Below, in pieces: positions 25,116 through 33,776 of a DNA stretch of 46,622 nucleotides. The position numbers and the translations under genes are program-made. The stretch covers positions 1 to 46,622 of the forward strand of contig CACJBQ010000005.1 in NCBI GenBank assembly GCA_902591695.1, written 5' to 3'. Under the pieces are notes generated by a model. The model saw nothing but the letters and a program-made list of their open reading frames with translations. It was not told the origin of the DNA and searched no databases. Source of the DNA: an uncultured Pelagibacteraceae bacterium (GTDB lineage: Bacteria > Pseudomonadota > Alphaproteobacteria > Pelagibacterales > Pelagibacteraceae). Numbering within the stretch: the first letter of the stretch is position 1; every line of letters begins with the position of its first letter.

Positions 25116-26266
25116 TTTAAATCAGCTCTTATGGTAGATAGAGCTATGATAATTAGAAAAATCAGACATATTAAATTCATAGTTTTCCAGGTAGTTAAGC
25201 TAAGAAATACTCCAGCAGACAAACTGGCTAATGCTTGTATAGAATAAACAATTAAATCATTATACCCTTGAGCTCTAAATTTTTCTTCTTCTCTGTAACA
25301 CAAAACAAGTAAACTTGTTCCTGAAATGAATAAAAAATTCCACCCAAGCCCCAGGAAAATAAGTGCAACCATATAGTTAATATAATTCTGTTCAAATAAA
25401 CTGGTAATAATTGTGACTAAAAACAATAAAACTCCCACATACATTATTTTGCTATGACCAAACCTTTTAATTAAATTTCCTGTAACTAGTGAAGGTAAAA
25501 ACATGGCTGCTATATGAAGCTGAATAACAAATCCAGTCTTGCTTAAACTTATTTTCTCCATCAGATGCATACTTATAGGAGTTGCTGTCATTAAAAAAGT
25601 CATTACAGCATAGGCAAAAGCTGAAGCTACAAGCGCCTGTAGAAATCTAGGTTGAGAGATAAGCTCAAAAAAACTTCTTCCAGTTTTATATTGATTGCTA
25701 GATATCGTTTTTGGTTCCTGATAAAAAATTAAAAATATTGTTGATAAAATAGATAAAATGGCAAGTGCAAGATAAGAACCTGCATACATATGATCTGAAA
25801 TAAATCCTTTCGAAATGTTTGCAATGTTTGGACCAATAAACGCCGAACCTATTCCTGCTAACAAAATGATAGAAATTGCTTTTGGTGCATAATCCTTATC
25901 CACAACCTCGACTGCTGCAAAACGATACTGATGGCTGAAAGCTATTCCTCCACCAATTAAAAAGCATCCTAAATTATACAAGACAAAACTTTCTATAATT
26001 ATAGAGTATGCAGTTAAAAGAGATGCAAAGCATGTACCTATTGATGCAAAAATAAACCCTAATTTTCGTCCAATTATACTCATTAACTTTGCAGCAAAAA
26101 AAGCAAATAACGCAATTCCAACAACTGACAAAGCCATTGGAAGAGTTGCTAAAGAATTTATTGGACTAAATTTTGAACCAATTATACCACTTAAAAAAAC
26201 AGTGACCGGTGCAGCTGTAAAAGCGAAAATCTGGCTTAATATAAGTAACGAAAGATTTTTATTCAT
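25097..26266 (-). CDS. Major facilitator superfamily transporter
   Basis: Membrane protein of 389 residues with about 12 spans. A motif-A-like loop IIGRKLGF follows TM2, and the second half repeats the pattern (NLIKRFGHSKIMYV). It resembles small-molecule efflux MFS proteins; no substrate signature is visible. It is the last gene of the 13-kb minus-strand array. Its ATG overlaps the TAA of a 23-codon hydrophobic ORF (TAATG), which itself follows livM. Export of a product of the neighbouring pathway is possible. Confidence 0.85.
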   Translation of the reverse strand: MNKNLSLLILSQIFAFTAAPVTVFLSGIIGSKFSPINSLATLPMALSVVGIALFAFFAAKLMSIIGRKLGFIFASIGTCFASLLTAYSIIIESFVLYNLGCFLIGGGIAFSHQYRFAAVEVVDKDYAPKAISIILLAGIGSAFIGPNIANISKGFISDHMYAGSYLALAILSILSTIFLIFYQEPKTISSNQYKTGRSFFELISQPRFLQALVASAFAYAVMTFLMTATPISMHLMEKISLSKTGFVIQLHIAAMFLPSLVTGNLIKRFGHSKIMYVGVLLFLVTIITSLFEQNYINYMVALIFLGLGWNFLFISGTSLLVLCYREEEKFRAQGYNDLIVYSIQALASLSAGVFLSLTTWKTMNLICLIFLIIIALSTIRADLKKNPSN

Positions 26267-26337
26267 TAAAAGAATAAATACTTGTCAGCCATATACAAAG
26301 CCCAAGCAGCAGCAGCACCTAATATAATATATTTCAT
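26266..26337 (-). CDS. Predicted 23-residue hydrophobic micropeptide
   Basis: A complete small ORF (ATG at 26337, TAA at 26268-26266) that fills the gap between livM and the MFS gene. The product starts MKYIILGAAAAWALY and ends KYLFF, giving one short membrane-spanning segment with a positively charged residue near each end. It begins 5 bases after the livM stop and its TAA shares its last A with the MFS start (TAATG), the same coupling seen between real genes here. No strong Shine-Dalgarno is present, so translation would depend on coupling to livM. I know of no named family. It could be a small membrane regulator of the transporters, or simply a coupling leader. Confidence 0.5.
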   Translation of the reverse strand: MKYIILGAAAAWALYMADKYLFF

Positions 26338-26342
26338 TATGT

Positions 26343-27713
26343 TTACTTTATTTCTATTTTTTCAGGAAGTATACCTTTAGGTCGATACCTCATTATAAAC
26401 AACAACCCTAATCCCATCAGTAAAAATCTGAAATAAGGAACACTTTCTATTAAGTGAGCTTTAAGTGCATTTGTTTCAGGAATTCCTGCAGTAAAAAAGT
26501 TTATTAAGAATAATGATATTGGTGCAGCTTCAATCCATAAGAACCAGACAACAAATCCTCCTAAAATTGCTCCAAAGTTATTTCCACTTCCTCCAACAAT
26601 TACCATTACCCAAATTAAGAACGTATATCTCATGGGTCTATAACTTCCTGGGGTAAATAGACCATCTTGTGTAACAAGCATTGCACCCGCAATTCCAACT
26701 ATAGCTGAACCTAAAATAAAAATTAATAAATGTTGCTTAACAACATTTTTACCCATTGCATTTGCAGCTTCCTCATTATCTCTTATTGCTCTCATCATTC
26801 TTCCCCAAGGAGAATAAAGAGCTTTTTGAGTTAAAATTAAAAGAATAATTACTACTACTAAGAATAATCCTGAATAACACAATTTTACAAATACTGATGA
26901 TCCTTCAATAACAAGTTGGTTTAAAGCAGCCTGTCTATCGGCTAAATTCTCGATTACACTTAATTTTCCTGAATTAAACTTTTCAACTAATTTTATAAAC
27001 CAATCAGTAGTTTGCAGATCTACTTCATAAGGTGCAGGTCTTTTTAATCCAATAACATTTTTGACTCCTCTTGTGAGCCAGTCTTCATGTTTAATAATTG
27101 CAATAACAATTTCAGAAATAAGAAGTGTTGCGATAGCTAAGTAATCTGCTCTTAGACCAAGCGCAACTTTTCCAACTATAAAAGCTAAACCACCAGCAAA
27201 AAGAGCGCCAACTATCCAAGAAAATACAATTGGTAATCCAAATCCTCCTAGGAAACCAGTTTTAGCAGGATCAACTGCTTCAATAGCTTCTATACCTGGC
27301 TCTGCAGAAAATCTAATAAGCAAAATACCTGAAATTATTATTGCAGCTATGCTATATGTTCTGATTTTTGATTTTTCAAATCTTTTTAAAATAAACCTTA
27401 TAACTAATACCATTACTACTATGAGCCATAAGGCCATTAAAATATCAAAACCTCCTGCCCTCCAGGCTTCTTGAACAGGATCGACAGATATCAATACTGC
27501 AGCTAAACCACCTAAAGCTGTATAACCCATAATTCCAAAATTAATTAAACCAGCATAACCCCATTGAATATTCGCACCCATGGTCATGACTGCTGAAATT
27601 AAGCAAAGATTAAATATTGATAATGCAATATTCCATGATTGAAAAATTCCAACTAATAGAATTAAAACCATCATGATACTGTATGCTGCAATGACGTTTA
27701 AATTTTTTCTCAC
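26343..27713 (-). CDS. livM: Branched-chain-type ABC permease LivM, extended form
   Basis: Inner-membrane permease of 456 residues, longer than the usual 300-420. LivM landmarks are clear: LRADYLAIATLLISEI, AIRDNEEAANAMG, GGSGNNFGAILGG and the C-terminal RYRPKGILPEKIEI. Extra length comes from an additional hydrophobic part near residues 80-150 and a loop of about 50 residues (WLTRGVKNVIG onward) before the second half. It starts with GTG inside the livH stop (GTGA overlap), forming the usual LivH-LivM pair. The partner binding protein is probably the convergent gene at 23874. The imported solute is unknown. Confidence 0.9.
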   Translation of the reverse strand: MRKNLNVIAAYSIMMVLILLVGIFQSWNIALSIFNLCLISAVMTMGANIQWGYAGLINFGIMGYTALGGLAAVLISVDPVQEAWRAGGFDILMALWLIVVMVLVIRFILKRFEKSKIRTYSIAAIIISGILLIRFSAEPGIEAIEAVDPAKTGFLGGFGLPIVFSWIVGALFAGGLAFIVGKVALGLRADYLAIATLLISEIVIAIIKHEDWLTRGVKNVIGLKRPAPYEVDLQTTDWFIKLVEKFNSGKLSVIENLADRQAALNQLVIEGSSVFVKLCYSGLFLVVVIILLILTQKALYSPWGRMMRAIRDNEEAANAMGKNVVKQHLLIFILGSAIVGIAGAMLVTQDGLFTPGSYRPMRYTFLIWVMVIVGGSGNNFGAILGGFVVWFLWIEAAPISLFLINFFTAGIPETNALKAHLIESVPYFRFLLMGLGLLFIMRYRPKGILPEKIEIK

Positions 27714-28720
27714 AATACTTTTCCTTTAAATATTCCTGAAGGCCTATAAAGCAAAACAATCACCAAGATTGAAAATGAAACTGCAAATTTATAGTCTGTT
27801 GAAAGCAATTGAACTAAACCCTCTGGCTCCATACTTGCTGGTAAGACATACATAAAGAATTTCTTGTAGGCGTATGTTAATAAAATTTCAGAAAAGGCAA
27901 TTACATATCCTCCTAGAAAGGCTCCAAATGGATTTCCAATTCCTCCAACTATTGCAGCTGCAAAAATAGGAAGCATATTATTAAAATAAGTAAATGGTTT
28001 AAAACTTTTATCTAAACCATACAAAGCACCGCCTATTGTAGCTAAAATTCCAGCAATAACCCAAGTAACTAAAACTATTTTTTTTGGATCAATACCTGAT
28101 AGCAAAGCAAGATCTTCATTATCAGAATAAGCTTTCATACTTTTTCCAGTTTTTGTTCTATTTAAAAACCAGAATAATAAAGAGACTAAAACTATTGTTA
28201 CAAAAATTGTTATTACTTGGGTTGATTTTAATGCAAGACCTTCATTTAAACCCGTCATCTCTTTGAATTCTCGAGCCTTAATAATAAATTTTTCTCCATC
28301 AAAAAATCTTCTATCAGCAGGTCCAATTATTATTCTCACTACCGCTTGAGTTACAAACATTACACCTATACTTACCATTGCAAATTGAACTGGAGGGCTT
28401 TTCTGGTGTCTATAATATTTGAAGACAAATTTGTCTATTAGAAGCATGTAAAGAATCATGAAAATAATTCCAAATGGGATAGCTAACAGAGCAGTGGGTA
28501 AAACACCTAAAGAGACGCCTAAAGATTGAAAATACCATGTGAATAAGATCGTAGCCATGGTTCCAAATGACATCATGTCACCAGTTGCAAAATTAGCAAA
28601 TCTTAAAATTCCATAGATAAGTGTTACAAATATTGCACCAAGCGCTAACTGAGAACCATAAGTTAATGCGGGAATGAAAATATAATTTAATAAAAGAATT
28701 ATTGCATTTACAAAATCCAT
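27710..28720 (-). CDS. livH: Branched-chain-type ABC permease LivH
   Basis: Permease of 336 residues with about eight to nine spans. Family marks are RFANFATGDMMSFG near residue 41, KAYSDNEDLALLSGI with the ATPase-contact region, and GGIGNPFGAFLGGYVI. The start ATG is preceded by GGAGGG, which is made of the last two glycine codons of livF, with livF ending one base before. It forms a permease pair with LivM downstream (GTGA overlap). Confidence 0.92.
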   Translation of the reverse strand: MDFVNAIILLLNYIFIPALTYGSQLALGAIFVTLIYGILRFANFATGDMMSFGTMATILFTWYFQSLGVSLGVLPTALLAIPFGIIFMILYMLLIDKFVFKYYRHQKSPPVQFAMVSIGVMFVTQAVVRIIIGPADRRFFDGEKFIIKAREFKEMTGLNEGLALKSTQVITIFVTIVLVSLLFWFLNRTKTGKSMKAYSDNEDLALLSGIDPKKIVLVTWVIAGILATIGGALYGLDKSFKPFTYFNNMLPIFAAAIVGGIGNPFGAFLGGYVIAFSEILLTYAYKKFFMYVLPASMEPEGLVQLLSTDYKFAVSFSILVIVLLYRPSGIFKGKVL

Positions 28721-28721
28721 A

Positions 28722-29429
28722 TTACCCTCCCAAAAAAGAGCTTCTTACTCTTGGATCGTCTAATAATTCTTTTCCAGTTCCTGAATAACGATTTTCTCCA
28801 GTCACTAGTACATAGCCTCTATCTGAAATGCTTAAGGCTTGTTTTGCATTTTGTTCTACCATTAAGATAGCTACATTTGTTCTTTTAACTTTGACAATAT
28901 GATCAAATAATTCATCCATAACGATTGGCGATACCCCTGCTGTTGGCTCGTCTAACATTAAAACAGTAGGTTTAATCATTAAAGCTCGACCTAGAGCTAC
29001 TTGTTGTCTTTGACCTCCAGAAAGTTCACCAACCAACTGATTTCTTTTCTCTCTTAAAATTGGAAATAATTCATAAATTTCTTCAATTATATTTTTGATT
29101 TCATCCTCAACAAGAAATGCACCCATTTCTAAATTTTCTTCAACAGTCATCCCTGCAAAAACATTTTTAGTCTGAGGAACAAAAGAAATACCTTGCTTAA
29201 CTCGATCTTGAGGAGATAATTTTGAAATATCCTTACCGTCAATCTTTACTGATCCAGATTTTAAATTGAGCAAGCCCAACATTGCTTTCATAGCAGTTGA
29301 TTTACCAGCACCATTAGGCCCCAGAATAGAAACTATTTCACCTTTATTAACATTTACTGAACATGAACTAATAATATCAGGACCATTTCCATAACCACCT
29401 GTCATTTCTATTCCTTCAAAATATGCCAT
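28722..29429 (-). CDS. livF: Branched-chain-type ABC ATPase LivF
   Basis: ATPase of 235 residues, the standard LivF length. Walker A GPNGAGKST, signature LSGGQRQQ, Walker B VLMLDEPTAGVSP and the LivF-typical MVEQNAKQAL are present, and it ends in SSFLGG. It starts in TAATG with the livG stop. It would pair with LivG to drive the LivH/LivM permease. Confidence 0.93.
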   Translation of the reverse strand: MAYFEGIEMTGGYGNGPDIISSCSVNVNKGEIVSILGPNGAGKSTAMKAMLGLLNLKSGSVKIDGKDISKLSPQDRVKQGISFVPQTKNVFAGMTVEENLEMGAFLVEDEIKNIIEEIYELFPILREKRNQLVGELSGGQRQQVALGRALMIKPTVLMLDEPTAGVSPIVMDELFDHIVKVKRTNVAILMVEQNAKQALSISDRGYVLVTGENRYSGTGKELLDDPRVRSSFLGG

Positions 29430-30217
29430 TAATTTGTATCCTTTAATTTTGATCCTCTTCCAAGATAGCTTTCGATAACTTTCTCATCTTTTTTTGCTTC
29501 CTCAACACTTCCCTCAAATAAAACTGATCCTTCAGCCATTACAATCACCGGATCACACAATCTTCCAATAAAATCCATATCGTGTTCAATCATACAAAAA
29601 GTATAACCTTTTTCTTTATTTAACTTTTCTATCGCGGTTCCAAGATCTTTTAACAAAGTTCTGTTAACTCCAGCACCTACTTCATCTAATAGTACTAATT
29701 TTGCATCAACCATCATGGTTCTTCCAAGTTCTAATAATTTCTTTTGACCGCCTGAAAGATTTCCAGCAAGCTCATTAGATAAATGTCCTAAATTTAAAAA
29801 TTCAACAACTTCTTTTGCTTTTTCTTTAACCACAGCTTCTTCTTGTGCTACTAAACCTGGTTTAAATAATGCAGTCATTATTTTTTCACCAGATTGATTT
29901 CCAGGAACCATCATTAAATTTTCTAAAACAGATAAATTTGAAAATTCGTGTGCAATTTGAAATGTTCTTAACAACCCTTTAGAAAATAACTCATATGATG
30001 GAACATCTGTAATGTTTTCATCATCAAAAACAACATTGCCACCAGAGGACTTTAAGTTTCCAGCAATTAAATTAAATAAAGTTGTTTTACCAGATCCATT
30101 TGGTCCAATAATACCTGTGATTGTTCCTCTTTTAACTTTTATTGAACAACCTGAAACTGCAGCTAATCCACCAAAATATTTACTTAAATTATTAATCTCT
30201 AAAATATTGTCAGACAT
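29429..30217 (-). CDS. livG: Branched-chain-type ABC ATPase LivG
   Basis: ATPase of 262 residues with Walker A GPNGSGKTT, the LivG-typical LLRTFQIAHEF, signature LSGGQKKL, Walker B VLLDEVGAGVN and IEHDMDFI. One oddity is DEVGAGVN where most LivG proteins read DEPAAGLN or DEPTAGIN; the Glu needed for hydrolysis is kept. It follows the ProC-like gene by five bases and starts the second liv set of the array. Confidence 0.92.
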   Translation of the reverse strand: MSDNILEINNLSKYFGGLAAVSGCSIKVKRGTITGIIGPNGSGKTTLFNLIAGNLKSSGGNVVFDDENITDVPSYELFSKGLLRTFQIAHEFSNLSVLENLMMVPGNQSGEKIMTALFKPGLVAQEEAVVKEKAKEVVEFLNLGHLSNELAGNLSGGQKKLLELGRTMMVDAKLVLLDEVGAGVNRTLLKDLGTAIEKLNKEKGYTFCMIEHDMDFIGRLCDPVIVMAEGSVLFEGSVEEAKKDEKVIESYLGRGSKLKDTN

Positions 30218-30222
30218 TTGAT

Positions 30223-30990
30223 TTATTTGTTTAGTCTTCTGTGAATACTATTTAAAGTTTTTTCTAGAGATTTATAAAAACCTGCTTTGGTTAATTCTTT
30301 CACACCTTGTTCATTTAACCCTTTTGGCGTTTGAGACTCTTTTACTAAATTCTTTAAATTTTCTTTTGAATTTACTACAGCATCTTCAGATAAAGCTAAA
30401 AATAAAGAAGTAATATATTTTTGAGCATTATTTCTTTTTACGCCTCTTTTTACCAACCAATCAGTCATTACTCTCAACAACTCATAAAAAGGTGCCATCA
30501 TTCCTGAAGTTGACCAAAAATTAATAGAAGATTTTTCATTTTTAATTTCTACAGTTGTGCCCAAGTTATTGAAAAACGCTTTAACTTTTGAATTAGGAGG
30601 GCAAATAGGAACTGGACCTTTCTTTAATGAAATCGGAGGTAGAGGTATTGCTCTTACAATTTTTGCTTTTACTTTAATTGCTTTTTTTAATTGAGATAAA
30701 GTAATTGTCGAAATAAAGCTAACAACAGTCTGTGTTGATTTAAACTTTAAATCTTTAATAATTTTCTCACCAACAGTAGGTGTAACAGATAAAAATACCC
30801 AATTACTCTGATCTACAATTTGCTGATTGTTTTTGGCTATTACAATTTTTTTAAACTTTCTTTTTAAACCCTGTGCTATTTTTTTATTTCTTGGAGAAAT
30901 AATAATTTTCTTATAAGAAATTTTTGATTTACATATTCCAGTAATCACTGAAGCTGCAATTTTTCCAGTACCAATAAAACCTAAATTCAT
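30223..30990 (-). CDS. Pyrroline-5-carboxylate-reductase-family protein
   Basis: Protein of 255 residues with a Rossmann N-domain (GFIGTGKIAASVITG, 4-18) and the all-alpha ProC-type dimerisation domain. PIPLPPISLKKGPVPICP matches the active-site approach (MPNTPA in ProC), and TPKGLNEQG stands where ProC has SPGGTT. These departures from the consensus make proline synthesis doubtful; a related imine or cyclic amino-acid reductase is more likely. It lies between glaH and the second liv set, both on the same strand, and could process an imported cyclic amine. Cofactor would be NAD(P)H. Confidence 0.78.
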   Translation of the reverse strand: MNLGFIGTGKIAASVITGICKSKISYKKIIISPRNKKIAQGLKRKFKKIVIAKNNQQIVDQSNWVFLSVTPTVGEKIIKDLKFKSTQTVVSFISTITLSQLKKAIKVKAKIVRAIPLPPISLKKGPVPICPPNSKVKAFFNNLGTTVEIKNEKSSINFWSTSGMMAPFYELLRVMTDWLVKRGVKRNNAQKYITSLFLALSEDAVVNSKENLKNLVKESQTPKGLNEQGVKELTKAGFYKSLEKTLNSIHRRLNK

Positions 30991-31022
30991 AATTTTGGAT
31001 ACTTTATATTGATTATATTGAA

Positions 31023-31934
31023 TTAATTAACAAAAAAAGAACCTCTAATTCTTAGTAATTCTCTGCTTAATTCCTTGTTTTCTTTGAAGGGTTTTCTTCC
31101 ATGAAGCCAGAAATAATTATTTGCAATAACAGAATAACCAACAGGTAATTTTGTAATTATTTTATTTTTACTCTCCTCCAATCCATCAGATAATCTTTGT
31201 AAAAAATTTCCTTGCTCCATATTTTGTGGTTCAGGAAATTGATCTATGTAAGAAATCGTTGGTCTTCCATCTTCATCTGACGAAAATACTGGGTGTTCAA
31301 CCTTATAATCAATATTTTTACTTTTTGGAGATCCCCAAACGAAATTTTGTTTTCCAACTGGATCATTATATAATTCATCACAATGCTCCCAATCATCAAG
31401 GTGCAACATTGCTGTTTCTCCACCTTCAACATTCTGCTCATCAATTTTTGTCATAATTAACCAATCGGTTATATCTTTCACATATGTCCCATCTGTATGA
31501 AGATCCATATTCCTATAAGCCTTCCTTAAATAAGAGTCGCTACTATCTTCATGTTTAACATGAAAACGAGCATAATATTTTCCTGCCATAGCATCATGAT
31601 TGGGTATACCAATCAGATGAGCTATTGCAGTTGATAACTTAACTAAAAATGTATCATTAATTTTTGTAGTAATATTTTTTGGTCCTATAATAAAGCAACC
31701 CGTCGATCTATCTCTAATAATTGAGTTCATTAACTCACTTAATTTATTATTTGTCAAATCATCTAAACTTTTAGCTAAAGTAAATCTTGTAAATGGTTTT
31801 AGTTCTAATGCTGTTAAATCAAATTTATTAAAAGGGAAAATTAACTTATCTATAATTTCATTTTCAAGACTAATTTTTACGATCCTTTTTGATTGATCAT
31901 GTTCTTGAATATTTATGCCAGTAATATTTTGCAT
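31023..31934 (-). CDS. glaH: Glutarate 2-hydroxylase (CsiD/GlaH)
   Basis: 2OG-Fe(II) dioxygenase of 303 residues that closely follows E. coli GlaH along its length. Shared segments include AIAHLIG, FDAM/HDAMAGKYYARF, SDSYLRKAYRNMDLHTDGTYV (given as SDSYLRK then DLHTDGTYV), KIDEQN, LHLDDWEH, RPTISYIDQF and FWLHGR. Iron ligands are His146, Asp148 and His278, a constant offset of 14 from the E. coli residues; RELLRIRG binds 2-oxoglutarate. The enzyme makes L-2-hydroxyglutarate from glutarate, linking lysine/cadaverine breakdown to succinate. The usual partner, L-2-hydroxyglutarate oxidase, is absent from the window, as are gabDT. Its place between two liv-type transporters hints that a dicarboxylate or lysine-derived solute is imported. 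Confidence 0.92.
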   Translation of the reverse strand: MQNITGINIQEHDQSKRIVKISLENEIIDKLIFPFNKFDLTALELKPFTRFTLAKSLDDLTNNKLSELMNSIIRDRSTGCFIIGPKNITTKINDTFLVKLSTAIAHLIGIPNHDAMAGKYYARFHVKHEDSSDSYLRKAYRNMDLHTDGTYVKDITDWLIMTKIDEQNVEGGETAMLHLDDWEHCDELYNDPVGKQNFVWGSPKSKNIDYKVEHPVFSSDEDGRPTISYIDQFPEPQNMEQGNFLQRLSDGLEESKNKIITKLPVGYSVIANNYFWLHGRKPFKENKELSRELLRIRGSFFVN

Positions 31935-31973
31935 TCTAAATTTTATTTTACCTTATTTTATAAATCAATTTAA

Positions 31974-32297
31974 TCAGATATAATTATTAATTATTGCCAT
32001 ACAAATAGCTGAGAAAATTGTAGGATAAACAAAGTTTTTCTTAGAAATAAAAAAAACAAACAAAGATAATAATACAACAATTAATCTGCTTGCATAACTT
32101 GCCTCTATTAAAACGCCAGCAGGAAAAATTATAGCTCTTGCTATTAATGCTGCTAAAGTTGCGTAGGCTAAACAATTAAACCACTTAAACAGTTTTGATG
32201 TTTCTTTTATACCTTCAGATGTAATAGCACCTAAAAATCTAGACAAAAATGTTGCTAAAGACGTAACTAAAATTGCGTAGACAATACTAGCTGACAT
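31974..32297 (-). CDS. azlD: AzlD-family branched-chain amino acid exporter subunit
   Basis: Small membrane protein of 107 residues with four hydrophobic spans, the usual AzlD size. ILVTSLATFLSRFLGAI near the N-terminus and ATLAALIARAIIFP fit the family. It overlaps the end of azlC by 11 bases, with GGAGA as Shine-Dalgarno within azlC. AzlC and AzlD form a two-part exporter of branched-chain or other amino acids. Confidence 0.87.
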   Translation of the reverse strand: MSASIVYAILVTSLATFLSRFLGAITSEGIKETSKLFKWFNCLAYATLAALIARAIIFPAGVLIEASYASRLIVVLLSLFVFFISKKNFVYPTIFSAICMAIINNYI

Positions 32298-32991
32298 TAT
32301 ACTCTCCTGCTAGATAAGCTATGGTTCCACCAATTATACCTGCCAACAAAATTGACCACTCTGGTGAGAGTAAATAAATAATTGGTCCCAATATAGTTCC
32401 AAACAAAACTGATAGAGTTACTGGTATAGTTTTAGATGCACCAATCATCATACATAAAAAATAAACTGGATTAAGAATTGCTAAACCCAATATCATATCT
32501 TTATTCAAATATTCTGAACAAGAGAAACCTATAAATGTTCCAATTACTGATACACTTACTGTTGCGCTTCCAATACCAATCCAATAATCAATTCTATGTT
32601 TTTTTGGAATGTTTTTATAATTGCTTTTCATGATTAGCCATGCTGAAATTGCAATAAAATGACAAGAAAAGTAATACTTCCACTTAGGTTGACTTTTGTG
32701 CATCATTAACGGAAATAAAGATACAGCCATAGGGTAAAGTCTTGCATTAACAATCCAAACCGCCAAAAAAATATTTAATAAAGAAGCTCCAATTAACATG
32801 GACTCAGCCATTACTAGTGAACCTGGTAAAGCATAAGTTAAAACAGTTGAAAAGATACTTTCCTGAATATTAAAACCTAAATTTTTAAATAGAGCTCCTA
32901 TAGCTATAAAACAACAAGTAAGAGCTATAGCTGGACTATCGTGAGTAAATATAGATCTATACCCTTTAAAGAAAAAATTTTTATTAATCAT
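32287..32991 (-). CDS. azlC: AzlC-family branched-chain amino acid exporter subunit
   Basis: Membrane protein of 234 residues. It shows AzlC landmarks (SPAIALTCCFIAIGALFKNLGF; shown as SPAIALTCC then GALFKNLGF) and the conserved SLVMAESMLIGASLLNIFLA region, with six to seven spans. It starts in TAATG with the livF stop and overlaps azlD. An exporter directly after a branched-chain-type importer in one operon may balance the internal amino-acid pool or expel an analogue. Confidence 0.88.
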   Translation of the reverse strand: MINKNFFFKGYRSIFTHDSPAIALTCCFIAIGALFKNLGFNIQESIFSTVLTYALPGSLVMAESMLIGASLLNIFLAVWIVNARLYPMAVSLFPLMMHKSQPKWKYYFSCHFIAISAWLIMKSNYKNIPKKHRIDYWIGIGSATVSVSVIGTFIGFSCSEYLNKDMILGLAILNPVYFLCMMIGASKTIPVTLSVLFGTILGPIIYLLSPEWSILLAGIIGGTIAYLAGEYNVS

Positions 32992-33776
32992 TATCCACCT
33001 AGGAACAGTCTACCAACATCAGGATTTTGAAGTAAATCATCTCCTTTACCTGCAATTGCAGTTTGCCCAGATACCAAAACGTATCCTATATCTGCAAACT
33101 CCAATCCTTTTTTGGCATTTTGCTCAACTAGAATGATTGTTTTTTTTTCATTTTGCTGAAGATCTCTTAATATTTCAAAAACCATCTCAATATATCTAGG
33201 TTCAAGTCCAATTGAGGGTTCATCTACTAAAAGTACTGAAGGTTTCATAACTAACGCTCTAGATATTTCTAGCAATCTTCTCTCACCGCCAGATAAAACT
33301 TTTGCAGGTTGGTTTCTTCTATTTCTTAGCCTTTCATACTTTTCAAAAATTCTTTCAGCCTCTTCAAATGACTCATCTGTTTTTTCTTTTATGTATCCTC
33401 CCATTAATAAGTTTTCTTCTACTGTCATATCTGGAAATACTGAGTTATCCTGCAATATATAAGCTATACCAACTGACTTTAACTTTTCTGCTGGTGTAAG
33501 ATTTGTAATTTCTTTTCCCTCAAGTTCAATTTGGCCAGAAAAAATATTTGTAAAACCATATATTGAATGAAGAATTGTAGATTTACCTGCACCATTAGGT
33601 CCAATCAAACATAAAGACTGAGCTTTATTCACGAATAAATCAAAGTTATGTAAAATTTCCATTTTTCCATAACCTGCATTTAAATTTTTAATAGTTAAAT
33701 GAACTTCGTTTGGAGATAATTTTTTTAAATCATCTGGTGTTGGAGCTTTTCCTAATACTTCATATTGGTTAGACAT
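32991..33776 (-). CDS. livF: Branched-chain-type ABC ATPase LivF
   Basis: ATPase of 261 residues. It has an N-terminal extension of about 25 residues (GKAPTPDDLKKLSPNEVHL) before the domain. Walker A is GPNGAGKST, signature LSGGERRLLE, Walker B VLLVDEPSIGLEP, then LVEQNAKKGL; it ends RLFLGG. The terminal Gly codons with the stop (GGTGGATAATG) serve as ribosome site for azlC. Its own start overlaps the livG stop (TAATG), with AGGAG inside livG. Confidence 0.92.
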   Translation of the reverse strand: MSNQYEVLGKAPTPDDLKKLSPNEVHLTIKNLNAGYGKMEILHNFDLFVNKAQSLCLIGPNGAGKSTILHSIYGFTNIFSGQIELEGKEITNLTPAEKLKSVGIAYILQDNSVFPDMTVEENLLMGGYIKEKTDESFEEAERIFEKYERLRNRRNQPAKVLSGGERRLLEISRALVMKPSVLLVDEPSIGLEPRYIEMVFEILRDLQQNEKKTIILVEQNAKKGLEFADIGYVLVSGQTAIAGKGDDLLQNPDVGRLFLGG

